Below, one piece after another: positions 7,439 through 13,836 of a DNA stretch of 17,165 nt. Position numbers and translations under genes: made by a program. How positions within the stretch are numbered: position 1 is the stretch's first letter; every line of letters begins with the position of its first letter. The DNA is from an uncultured Lachnospiraceae bacterium. Lineage in GTDB: Bacteria > Bacillota > Clostridia > Lachnospirales > Lachnospiraceae. Below the pieces are notes generated by a model. That model was not told the origin of the DNA, did not search any database, and worked only from the letters and a program-made list of their open reading frames with translations. Location of the stretch: positions 1-17,165 of the forward strand of contig CAKRTZ010000048.1 in assembly GCA_934402515.1 (NCBI GenBank), in the 5' to 3' direction.

Positions 7439-7936
7439 TTACATGCCTGCAATCCACATGACGATAATACTGATGAGGATGGGCAGCGAGAAATGGATTC
7501 TGTTTTTCATATCTTCCCCACTGTCATAGCGTTTCCATTTACCGGTACGCACCGCATCCTGCACATATTTTGCCAGGCATTGCATCCTCACCATATAATT
7601 TCCGTTGTGGCACATTTTCGCGAGGGAAATAACAGCTCCTGCCACAAAGGCAATGATCATACACAGAATCGTCCGATAGGTTCCCAAAAACGCGCCAACC
7701 ATGGCAAGCAATTTAAGATCTCCCGCTCCCAGTGCCCCAATAGAAAACAGGACATACAACAGCAGACAGGGTAATAGCATCCCCAGGCCTGCACGAAAGA
7801 TGCCGGCAATTCCGCCTAAATAGAATTGGATCAGCAGTGCCAGCACGCCGCCACAGACCACAAGGATATTGGGAATTTTCCCCAGATAGAAATCAAAGAA
7901 CACTGCCACAAGCAGTAGTAAAACTAAAATAACAAT
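7439..7936 (-). CDS. tadV: Prepilin peptidase TadV/CpaA (first gene of the Tad operon)
   Basis: Membrane aspartyl protease of family A24 that would process the Flp1 and TadE-like prepilins; 165 residues from the start proposed here. Catalytic aspartates: D15 in FFDFYLGKIPN (the usual D..xxKIPN motif) and D73 in GALGAGDLKLL (GxGD). Several hydrophobic helices and a short basic cytoplasmic loop (about 118-145) are present. The start needs comment. The conventional start, GTG at 7909, has no ribosome binding site and would cut the first membrane helix in half. An ATT at 7936, 9 bases after a near-perfect AAAGGAGGTGA, restores the helix (VILVLLLLVAVFF) and puts the first Asp at a normal distance. 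There is a stop codon three codons further upstream and no ATG, GTG or TTG in frame between. Confidence 0.86.
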   Translation of the reverse strand: MVILVLLLLVAVFFDFYLGKIPNILVVCGGVLALLIQFYLGGIAGIFRAGLGMLLPCLLLYVLFSIGALGAGDLKLLAMVGAFLGTYRTILCMIIAFVAGAVISLAKMCHNGNYMVRMQCLAKYVQDAVRTGKWKRYDSGEDMKNRIHFSLPILISIIVMWIAGM

Positions 7937-7945
7937 AACCCTTCA

Positions 7946-7950
7946 CCTCC
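7946..7950 (-). promoter_or_regulatory. Strong ribosome binding site of the Tad operon
   Basis: GGAGG within AAAGGAGGTGA on the minus strand, nearly the full complement of the 16S rRNA 3' end. The next in-frame codon at a normal distance is ATT at 7936 (9 bases). A TTG one base out of that frame opens only a three-codon frame. The site therefore argues for the unusual ATT start of the first tad gene. Confidence 0.7.
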
Positions 7951-7961
7951 TTTGCTCTCGA

Positions 7962-7967
7962 ATCATA
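7962..7967 (-). promoter_or_regulatory. Candidate -10 box of the Tad operon promoter
   Basis: TATGAT on the minus strand, in an AT-rich stretch between the bofA terminator (8029-8053) and the ribosome binding site at 7946-7950. It would start a transcript near 7955, with a very short leader. The -35 region is poor: 17 bases upstream lies TATTCA. A promoter somewhere in 7955-8028 is expected because a terminator isolates the operon from bofA, but the exact box is only a suggestion. Confidence 0.35.
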
Positions 7968-8013
7968 AAACGTTGGAAAATAGATGAATAAAACAAGAAA
8001 TAAATTAAATGAA

Positions 8014-8053
8014 TATAAGAAAATAAGAATCCTGCATCCGACCGATGCAGGAT
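8014..8053 (-). terminator. Rho-independent terminator after bofA
   Basis: A perfect 10-base inverted repeat, ATCCTGCATC (8029-8038) and GATGCAGGAT (8044-8053), with a 5-base loop. On the minus strand it is followed by a T-rich tract, TTCTTATTTTCTT. It lies about 75 bases after the bofA stop and before the Tad operon, so it separates the two units. On the plus strand the downstream sequence is not T-rich. Confidence 0.75.
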
Positions 8054-8127
8054 GTAATTTGCATTATAGAGACTGTGTTTCTATTTGTCTACAGGAAAAT
8101 TTCAAAAAATGTATTTTTGTAAAACAG

Positions 8128-8400
8128 TTACAAAAACAGAAAATATCGAAGTCCAAAAAGCCCCGCAGCCCCTGGAATTCCTAGAAATCCGCATGTCAAA
8201 ACCGTAAAGAGATTCAGTCCTACATCACAGGAAACCTGCATTTTTAAAAGCAGGGTATCCACCACATAAATGGTCAGGCTGCCCAGCACTGCCCGGAACA
8301 GAAAGTTGACAAACAGTACCGCTCCCTTTTTCAATCTCCCTATCAAGATCACAAGCACACATGCTGCAATGATTATCGCTGCCTGCATCCAGATTTCCAT
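8128..8400 (-). CDS. bofA: Pro-sigma-K processing inhibitor BofA family protein
   Basis: A 90-residue hydrophobic protein with about three membrane helices (about 5-20, 30-52, 62-85). The C-terminus GLNLFTVLTCGFLGIPGAAG is the typical BofA signature. In Bacillus, BofA sits in the outer forespore membrane and, with SpoIVFA, holds the intramembrane protease SpoIVFB inactive until the forespore signals. In Clostridia the family is common, but its partners are less clear. The start at 8400 is preceded by AAAGGA at a long spacing of 12 bases; Met5 at 8388 is an alternative. In B. subtilis the order is recR-yaaL-bofA on one strand. Here the DUF2508 (yaaL) gene is divergent from bofA. The gene suggests a spore-forming ancestry and perhaps ability, but the window holds no other sporulation gene. 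Confidence 0.85.
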   Translation of the reverse strand: MEIWMQAAIIIAACVLVILIGRLKKGAVLFVNFLFRAVLGSLTIYVVDTLLLKMQVSCDVGLNLFTVLTCGFLGIPGAAGLFGLRYFLFL

Positions 8401-8511
8401 AGGTTGTCATGTTCCTTTACTTTTTCTTTCGGTACTATTTGTATGCCATGTCTTGTCCGGATATGCAGATTGTTTACAGATCCTTCCATATTTTTTCCGG
8501 AACCTGGTATA

Positions 8512-8530
8512 TGTCCGCTGAAAGCGGGCA
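8512..8530. other. Small inverted repeat in the bofA/DUF2508 divergent region
   Basis: TGTCCGCT (8512-8519) and AGCGGGCA (8523-8530) form an 8-base inverted repeat with a GAA spacer and one mismatch that would be a G-U pair in RNA. It lies between the two divergent genes, 48 bases before the DUF2508 start, and could be an operator or a leader hairpin. No convincing -10/-35 pair could be fixed in the 177-base region 8401-8577, although both genes need promoters there. Confidence 0.35.
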
Positions 8531-8577
8531 TACTGTGTAACAAATCGGTTATTTCATTTGGGAAAGGACCATGCTAC

Positions 8578-8907
8578 ATGAAATCTCATTTTAGTCAAAG
8601 TACTTACGGGAATAAGGAAAGGCACCCGGAAGTCGTCCTTCTGGATGCCTTGAAAAAGACCCGGTATGATCTTGAAATTGCCTATGAAGGCTTTAATTAT
8701 GCCGTAGATCCGGAATTGATCGACTGCTATATCTACGAGGTTGCAGCGCTCTGCAAACGATACAATTATCTGCTGCGTCAACTGCCTGCATCCCGGTGTA
8801 AAAACCCCTCGGATTTTCTTCCGGAAGGATTTCAATTTGCGGATTTTCCCACGCTCTCAGACGCGGAAACCGCGGCTGTTCCCCTGGTCGGCCAGGTTCT
8901 CGTTTAA
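8578..8907 (+). CDS. DUF2508 family protein (YaaL-like)
   Basis: A 109-residue cytoplasmic protein of unknown function and the only plus-strand gene of the window. The helical core LLDALKKTRYDLEIAYEGF followed by AVDPELIDCYIYEV and RYNYLLRQ is characteristic of the DUF2508 family, which neighbours recR and bofA in many Firmicutes. The ATG at 8578 was chosen because AAAGGA stands 9 bases upstream and the family similarity begins soon after; an in-frame ATG at 8404 would add 58 residues without family character. The C-terminal tail of about 35 residues after the core is not obviously conserved, and its last 16 codons and stop run antiparallel over the end of the fliS-like gene. It faces bofA across 177 bases. 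No terminator was seen after it. Confidence 0.8.
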   Translation: MKSHFSQSTYGNKERHPEVVLLDALKKTRYDLEIAYEGFNYAVDPELIDCYIYEVAALCKRYNYLLRQLPASRCKNPSDFLPEGFQFADFPTLSDAETAAVPLVGQVLV

Positions 8908-9339
8908 GGAATTTCTGCCATAGGTCAGCCCTGCATAGACTGTCTGGGCATTTGCCATCACCTGTCCCCGGGCATCCATTTTACTGATCTGGGCATAAGC
9001 ATCGCGGAGCTGCTGCATGCATTTCTCCACTCCCTCCAGTGGCTCCACCCGGTTGCCCGCATCGGCTTTGGCAATCTCCCGCAATGAGAAAGCATATAGT
9101 TCTCTCAGCGTTTCGCTGATGGGCTGGCCACTGTTTACCGATCCCAGCAGCTGGCTGACTGCTCCCCGGCTTTTGTCCAGTGCGCTGCGGAATGTCTCTC
9201 GGTCTCCTTTACTATATGCTGCCCGGGCTTCCCCCAGATAGTCCAGCAGGATTTCATACAAAATCACACAAAGCTGCGTGGGATTTGCCTGGGTAATGCG
9301 TACCGTATAGGCCTGTTTCTTCTCATCTGTCATCATCAT
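8857..9339 (-). CDS. fliS: FliS-type flagellin export chaperone
   Basis: Cytoplasmic four-helix chaperone that would bind the C-terminal helices of flagellin and keep it unpolymerised before export. The product has 160 residues, longer than the usual 120-135. The N-terminal helix region AYTVRITQANPTQLCVILYE and YLGEARAAYSKGD fit FliS (variable Tyr, then QANPTQL). The helix ELYAFSLREIAKAD also matches. A C-terminal extension, from about residue 120 (MDARGQVMANAQTVYAGLTY) to SRGFRV, goes beyond ordinary FliS and is probably a lineage-specific form. Three consecutive ATGs (9339, 9336, 9333) could start it; the third is best spaced from the weak GGTG upstream. It follows flagellin by 13 bases, so it is cotranscribed with its client. 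Its end overlaps the convergent DUF2508 gene by 51 bases. Confidence 0.82.
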   Translation of the reverse strand: MMMTDEKKQAYTVRITQANPTQLCVILYEILLDYLGEARAAYSKGDRETFRSALDKSRGAVSQLLGSVNSGQPISETLRELYAFSLREIAKADAGNRVEPLEGVEKCMQQLRDAYAQISKMDARGQVMANAQTVYAGLTYGRNSLNENLADQGNSRGFRV

Positions 9340-9352
9340 TCACCATCCCATT

Positions 9353-10732
9353 TTACTGTAAGAGCTGAAGTACCTGAGAAGGACGCTCATTTGCCTGTGC
9401 CAGCATGGCCATACTGGACTGGGAAAGCACCTGCTGTGTGGTATAGTTTGTCATTTCCTCCGCCATATCCACATCCATGATGGAGGAATATGCGGAAGTC
9501 ATATTTTCATAAGTGGTGTCAATGGAACTGATCTTGTGCTCCAGACGGTTCTCGTAGGCACCCAGTCTGCTTCGCACGGAAGATACATACTGGAGCGCAC
9601 CGGATACGGAATCAATCGCATCCAGGCAATCCTGTTTTGTGGAAAGAGTCAGTTTATCAATCTGAAGATTTTCCAGTTTGACGGAAGGAATACGGATCTC
9701 CATAACCTGTCCCTCATTGGCTCCCACCTGCATGCGCATGGAGCCGTTACCGGTGAGGTTCATTTTCACAGTCTCATCAGCAAGGTAATGGGTTTCTGTA
9801 ACGGCCTGTCCGTTGTCATCCACTACCGGTTTTCCATCCGCATCCAGCTTCGGAACATCCTTTGTATTTGTGATGCCATCTTTGGAATATTTCAGCTGCA
9901 GTTCATAGCCATTGGCACCCTTTAAGGTGATCACATCATCCTTCACATTGGCAATGGTCATTTTGATCTGCTCCGTTTTGTCAGAGCCTTTTAAGGTCTG
10001 GTTGACGGTGACTTCCATGTCCCAGGCCCATACATCCTTATCGTACTTCTTTACACTGCCATCTGGATTCTTAACCGGATTTCCATCGGCATCCAGCACC
10101 TCATCTCCCACTTTATGCACTATCTTCTGCTGTCCGCTGTGATAGTCTGCAATGTTTCCATCCTCGTCCAGTTCCACATAAATGCCCACATCCTGTCCGG
10201 AATGAGCATCTGTGGTCTGCGCAATTTCATAGGTTCCTGCCAGTACTTCATCGGAATAACTAAGTACATCCATGTTACCCTTGTCGCTATATCCTTTCAA
10301 ATCAAAGGTTCCATCCAGAATTTTCTGTCCGTTGAACTGGGTTTCCGATGCAATACGGTCAATTTCCTCCTTGAGTTCCTTGACCTCTGCCTCCAGAGCT
10401 TCTCTGTCTTTGTCGGACATGGTGCCGTTTGCACCCTTGATTGCCAGCTCATTGGTACGCTGCAACATTTCGGTAATTTCGGAGAGTGCTCCGTCCGCAG
10501 TCCGCACGATGGATACACCCTCGTTGGAGTTATCTTTACTAAATTCCAGACCTTTCAACTGGAGATTCATGCGCTTCGCCATCGCCAGACCGGAAGGGTT
10601 ATCCTTTGCATTATTGATCTTTAATCCGGAAGAAAGCTTCTTCGTGGATTCGGAAAGGTTACTATCATTTCGGGTCAGAGAATTATTGGTTACCATCGCC
10701 GTTGCATTGTAATTGATTTTCATGCTGCCCAT
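9353..10732 (-). CDS. fliC: Flagellin (FliC/Hag family)
   Basis: Subunit of the flagellar filament, exported by the flagellar type III apparatus; 459 residues. The conserved N-terminal D0/D1 part (about 1-142) contains LSSGLKINNAKDNPSGLAMA and LQRTNELAIKGANGT, ending in TQFNGQKILDG. The conserved C-terminal D1/D0 part (about 340-459) ends AQANERPSQVLQLLQ. Between them (about 143-338) is a variable surface region, mostly beta and acidic, with two copies of LDADG-x-PV. The residues that line the TLR5 contact in Salmonella flagellin have equivalents here (R92, L96 and the EEIDR helix), so recognition is plausible. The start at 10732 (MGSMKINYN) has AAAGGA 10 bases upstream; Met4 at 10723 matches the usual family start. 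It lies 27 bases after the DUF6240-like gene. No separate sigma-28 promoter was found directly before it. Confidence 0.96.
   Translation of the reverse strand: MGSMKINYNATAMVTNNSLTRNDSNLSESTKKLSSGLKINNAKDNPSGLAMAKRMNLQLKGLEFSKDNSNEGVSIVRTADGALSEITEMLQRTNELAIKGANGTMSDKDREALEAEVKELKEEIDRIASETQFNGQKILDGTFDLKGYSDKGNMDVLSYSDEVLAGTYEIAQTTDAHSGQDVGIYVELDEDGNIADYHSGQQKIVHKVGDEVLDADGNPVKNPDGSVKKYDKDVWAWDMEVTVNQTLKGSDKTEQIKMTIANVKDDVITLKGANGYELQLKYSKDGITNTKDVPKLDADGKPVVDDNGQAVTETHYLADETVKMNLTGNGSMRMQVGANEGQVMEIRIPSVKLENLQIDKLTLSTKQDCLDAIDSVSGALQYVSSVRSRLGAYENRLEHKISSIDTTYENMTSAYSSIMDVDMAEEMTNYTTQQVLSQSSMAMLAQANERPSQVLQLLQ
9785..9847 (-). repeat. Flagellin internal repeat, copy 2 (LDADG-K-PV unit)
   Basis: Residues 296-316 of flagellin, starting LDADGKPVVDDNGQAV. 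The codons are nearly the same as in the copy at 10043-10096, so the repeat is visible at DNA level around GCTGGATGC...GATGGAAA. Confidence 0.55.
10043..10096 (-). repeat. Flagellin internal repeat, copy 1 (LDADG-N-PV unit)
   Basis: Residues 213-230 of flagellin, LDADGNPVKNPDGSVKKY, in the variable region. The Asp/Asn spacing D-x-D-x-N is loop-like and could bind calcium, but is too short to be sure. Copy 2 is 83 residues downstream. Confidence 0.55.
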
Positions 10733-10759
10733 ATTCTTTTTGTCCTTTCATCTTTCGGT

Positions 10760-13729
10760 TTATTGTAACTGTCCCAGGAAGGTTTTTGCCAGATGGTACA
10801 AGGCTTTGTCGGAAACGCCTGTATGTTCTGTGTTTCCGCTTGCTGCCCCGGTACCCATCCGGTCAGGATCTCCCTGCGTGACGGTGATCTGTCCTGTTTT
10901 CTTTCCCTGCTCCTGCAAGGCCTGTACAAAGCCATCTGCCAGTTTCTGCAGCGCTCCCACACTTTCCCGGGAGTCGGTAACCAGATAACCTTCCACCTGT
11001 TCCCCCTCCATACGGAATCTGGCATGGACTTCGGAATACTGTTCCGAGGAAAAGCGGATATCCAGGCTGCCCTGATCTCCCTCTTCTTCATGGCGGAACT
11101 GGACCCGTACCCTGGTGAAACGGTTTTCCAGTTTCATGGGAACCTCAAAGTATTCCTGGCGGGAAAGCCCTGCGGTAAGGGTAAACTGTTTATGTAATAA
11201 GCTGAGCTGGCGGATATCCAGCTGTTTAAGTCCCGGCGTATCCGCAGCCTGCTCCAGAAGCTGCTGTACTTCCTCACTGTACTGCTCTGCCGCCTGGGAT
11301 GCGGTCTGGGCATCCTCCATTTGGTTTACATATTTTTCTGACTGTTCGATAAGAAAAGCCTCAAAATCTATATCGGTCTGTTCTGTAAATTTCGCCAGTC
11401 TCTGAAAGAATTTATCGGAACCGTTCATCAGTTGTGCTACTGCCTCTATATTAGCGGCAGTCACCGGCTGTCCCATTTCCTCCAGAAATTCCATGGCGGC
11501 TTTATTTTCCGGGATGTCTGCTGCCATCTCCCTAAGTTCCTCCAGCTGGGTACGGCGGTACTGGTCATCCACTGCCTCCTCCATGGCATCCACTGCCTGG
11601 GCAAGTTGTTCCAGGGTGGCATCCTGATAATCGGATTCCCCGTCAAAAGCCTGTGCCATTCCCTGGGGTGTCACGGTATCCAATACCTGTCTGGTCAAGG
11701 ACTGGTAAAAAGCGGTCTGAATCTGGGTATCGATACGGGTACCCTTCTGGGTTACCTGCTCCAGTCCGCCAAAATTGTCGTCAATTTTTGCCTCCACTCT
11801 GCCTTTCTTCTCCGTGCGGATTTCTGTGAGCAGATTGCGGAAGGACAGTTCCATACCGCTTTCCACCAAGGCTCCGACAGCGGCACCATCGTCCTTTTCA
11901 ATCTGGCGCAGCAGCCGGTAGATGCCTATGTAGGACTCTTTTTCCTCCGGGGTGATCTCATGGTTCTGCTCCATCTGGTACAGGAACTTGCTGTATTTTT
12001 CCTGCTCCTGTTCAAAAGTCTGCTGTCCTGCCAGGTAGTTGTCCAGTTCTGCCACATTCATGGTGAGAGGATTTTGTCCGTCCCGAATCATCTGCAGGGT
12101 GGCTGCCGGAGTCATCTGGCGAATCACGCTTTGCAGGGACTGTTCCACTGCTTTCACATTGCTGATATTTTCCGGTGTGATTTCCATGCTGTTGTAGCCC
12201 AGAATCCGCACCGCTTTCCGGTTATATTCATTTAAGGGTAACTGCAAATCCTGTAAAATATCGTCCACATTGCGGAATGCCTTGCGGATGGAATCCCCCA
12301 TATCCGCTCTGGGGGCAGTCATCAGGGTTTCGTAGCTTTCCCTTGCCTGGTCGTACTGACTGCGAAGAGCGTTCCCTTCCTTCTCCACATTTTCCAGGGT
12401 AAAGTTTTCATCCTGCAGGCGGAAATGTCCGGCTACGGCGGCGGGTACATCCTCCATGCCGCCTAAAAGTGCCATGGTCTGATCGTAAAGCTGGGCTTTC
12501 TGCCCGGCGGCGGACGCCGTCCCCTGGCTGGCATCCTGCGGGGTTACACTCTGAGATGTGCCGAAATATTCTTCCTGTAACTGGGCTGCGGTGTCCCTTA
12601 ATTTCTGAATCAGTTCCTCCATGGGGGCTGTCTCAATGGAAAAGCCGCTTTTCAGCAGTTTCACATTCGCCTCCACGGTCATTAACAGCCGCACTTCCTC
12701 CAATTGGGCGCGAGCCTCCAAGTCGTCAATAGCGGTGCGGGTATTGAACTCCTTCTGAATCCGCACTGCCTGTTGGTACACATTTTCCGATTCACCGGGA
12801 ATGGCATCCCCGGCGTTTCGGCCTTCTGCGATGGCTGCTGCCGCATCCTTTACAAATTCCTCCTGGGTAAGAGGCAGTTTCATTTCTTTTAACTGTTCCA
12901 GGCTGGCAAAGGTTTCTGTAGTGAGGGGAAGTTCCTCCTGAATCATCCACCGGGCATCCTGCAGGGTGTCAGCATTGACCTCGTAACCTGCGTCCCGGAT
13001 GACTTCCTCCATCTGCTGTCTCAACTGTTCCAGCTCTGCCCCCATGGTATCCCGGGCATCTCCGTAAGGGTTGGGCATGGTGGCTGCCGCCGCACTGTAT
13101 TTGGCAAGATAAAGATTGTCCACGGTGGGTGTCTCCCCGTTGTCGATGAGATACCGGGTGACGGACTCCGACAAGCCATCCAGTCCCTGGGCTTTGTCCC
13201 AGGCCTCCACAATATCCCTGGCATTTTCTTCTGTGAGGGGAATGTCGTTCTGCTGGCACGCCTGTTGTAACGCCTGGGCCATCACCTGACTTCCGGTAAT
13301 CTGCTCCAGGGTTTCCAAATCCAGGTCATCGTTGTAACCTGCCACAGTTTTCCCCGACTGTGCCACCACTGCCTTGATTTTGTCCACAATAGAAACAAAT
13401 TCTTCCGGTTTCATGTCCCTGGCAGAATAACCTTCCTTTTGCAGCTGGGCAAAATCTTCCGTAGACATAGAATTAGACATCACCGTCATGTAATTTTCCT
13501 GCACGGTCACATCCTGTGCCTGTGCATTCTGCATAACTTCTTCCATCGTTCGTCCGTGAACGCTGTACCTGTCGTTATCCCTAACTTTGCCGGAAATGTC
13601 TAATGCATAGCCTGTATTTACTTTTTCACTCTGTCCGCTGCCTGCCGTCTGGGACATCCTGTCACTTTTGTCGTAGGCTGCCACTGCTTTCCCGGAATCT
13701 GCTCCGGGAGTATTGAAATGTATGATCAT
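10760..13729 (-). CDS. Large helical-repeat protein of the flagellar locus, DUF6240-like, possible FliK-type C-terminus
   Basis: A 989-residue protein without signal peptide or membrane helix. I recognise it as the DUF6240-like proteins beside flagellin genes in Lachnospiraceae, from memory and not from a search. It is mostly charged, Gln-rich helix. A degenerate motif, P/E-L/V/I-T/N-x3-hydrophobic, recurs at about residues 161, 197, 247, 265, 283, 495, 513, 551, 623 and 752, several times exactly 18 residues apart. The region about 855-945 (ENRFTRVRVQFRHEEEG, GSLDIRFSSEQYSEVHARFR, then SVGALQKLADGFVQALQEQG) has the beta-then-helix pattern of the FliK hook-length C-terminal domain, so a FliK-like or other exported flagellar role is possible. 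The start at 13729 has GGAG 8 bases upstream; a frame start at 13831 would lie inside the glgB terminator. It is followed 27 bases later by flagellin. Confidence 0.75.
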   Translation of the reverse strand: MIIHFNTPGADSGKAVAAYDKSDRMSQTAGSGQSEKVNTGYALDISGKVRDNDRYSVHGRTMEEVMQNAQAQDVTVQENYMTVMSNSMSTEDFAQLQKEGYSARDMKPEEFVSIVDKIKAVVAQSGKTVAGYNDDLDLETLEQITGSQVMAQALQQACQQNDIPLTEENARDIVEAWDKAQGLDGLSESVTRYLIDNGETPTVDNLYLAKYSAAAATMPNPYGDARDTMGAELEQLRQQMEEVIRDAGYEVNADTLQDARWMIQEELPLTTETFASLEQLKEMKLPLTQEEFVKDAAAAIAEGRNAGDAIPGESENVYQQAVRIQKEFNTRTAIDDLEARAQLEEVRLLMTVEANVKLLKSGFSIETAPMEELIQKLRDTAAQLQEEYFGTSQSVTPQDASQGTASAAGQKAQLYDQTMALLGGMEDVPAAVAGHFRLQDENFTLENVEKEGNALRSQYDQARESYETLMTAPRADMGDSIRKAFRNVDDILQDLQLPLNEYNRKAVRILGYNSMEITPENISNVKAVEQSLQSVIRQMTPAATLQMIRDGQNPLTMNVAELDNYLAGQQTFEQEQEKYSKFLYQMEQNHEITPEEKESYIGIYRLLRQIEKDDGAAVGALVESGMELSFRNLLTEIRTEKKGRVEAKIDDNFGGLEQVTQKGTRIDTQIQTAFYQSLTRQVLDTVTPQGMAQAFDGESDYQDATLEQLAQAVDAMEEAVDDQYRRTQLEELREMAADIPENKAAMEFLEEMGQPVTAANIEAVAQLMNGSDKFFQRLAKFTEQTDIDFEAFLIEQSEKYVNQMEDAQTASQAAEQYSEEVQQLLEQAADTPGLKQLDIRQLSLLHKQFTLTAGLSRQEYFEVPMKLENRFTRVRVQFRHEEEGDQGSLDIRFSSEQYSEVHARFRMEGEQVEGYLVTDSRESVGALQKLADGFVQALQEQGKKTGQITVTQGDPDRMGTGAASGNTEHTGVSDKALYHLAKTFLGQLQ
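12830..12991 (-). repeat. Three tandem 18-residue units in the DUF6240-like protein
   Basis: Residues 247-300 read as AGYEVNADTLQDARWMIQ, EELPLTTETFASLEQLKE and MKLPLTQEEFVKDAAAAI. Each has a short turn (x-x-h-P/E-h-T/N) followed by a helix. The same unit occurs as a pair at residues 495-530. The repeat is visible at protein level only. Confidence 0.55.
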
Positions 13730-13737
13730 AAACTCTT

Positions 13738-13799
13738 CTCCGCCAGCTCCGCATCCTAGCGGAGCGTTTTGATTCATCGGAAAGAATTTCCTATGAATC
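13738..13799 (-). promoter_or_regulatory. Folded leader with a CsrA-like GGA hairpin before the flagellar genes
   Basis: On the minus strand two hairpins precede the DUF6240-like gene. The first (13799-13771) pairs GATTCAT with ATGAATC and, inside, GGAAA with TTTCC. The second (13765-13746) pairs GCTCCGC with GCGGAGC around the loop TAGGAT. The ribosome binding site GGAG (13741-13738) follows immediately. A GGA in a hairpin loop, flanked as A-GGA-U, next to a second GGA in the ribosome binding site is the arrangement bound by CsrA, which represses flagellin translation in Bacillus. CsrA binding here is an inference; the hairpins are directly visible. Confidence 0.5.
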
Positions 13800-13800
13800 G

Positions 13801-13834
13801 AAAAAGGTGTACACCTGCAAAAGATGTACACCTT
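13801..13834 (-). terminator. Rho-independent terminator after glgB
   Basis: AAGGTGTACA (13804-13813 on the plus strand) and TGTACACCTT (13825-13834) form a perfect 10-base stem with an 11-base loop. On the minus strand it is followed by five T residues. It lies about 35 bases after the glgB stop. Confidence 0.8.
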
Positions 13835-13836
13835 AT

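Noticed and set aside
7984..8184. Plus-strand open frame of 66 codons
   Set aside because: It runs through the bofA terminator and the end of bofA, has no clear ribosome binding site and reads as AT-rich intergenic sequence.
8404..8577. Longer N-terminus for the DUF2508 protein from the ATG at 8404
   Set aside because: The extra 58 residues are Cys/Phe-rich, show no family likeness and cover the divergent promoter region; a good ribosome binding site precedes 8578.
8857..8880. CGCGG-TTT-CCGCG hairpin at the end of fliS as a terminator
   Set aside because: The stem is only five bases and no T run follows on either strand; it lies within coding sequence of both genes.
10741..10759. CCGAAAG just before flagellin as a -10 box
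   Set aside because: The nearest upstream TAAA directly adjoins it, so there is no -35 at 15-16 bases.
11361..11385. Minus-strand ACCGATAT inside the DUF6240-like gene as a sigma-28 promoter for flagellin
   Set aside because: No TAAA stands at the needed distance and the bases are explained by the codons for Thr-Asp-Ile. A second CCGATAA near 11411 fails for the same reason.
11432..12235. Long plus-strand open frame (267 codons) opposite the DUF6240-like gene
   Set aside because: It mirrors a strongly coding minus-strand gene; its product is a His/Leu/Cys-rich antisense type without a family pattern. The same holds for plus-strand frames at 15168-15845 and 16094-16804.
13730..13831. DUF6240-like gene starting at 13831
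   Set aside because: The added 34 residues would be read from the glgB terminator and leader hairpins, while a ribosome binding site fits the ATG at 13729.
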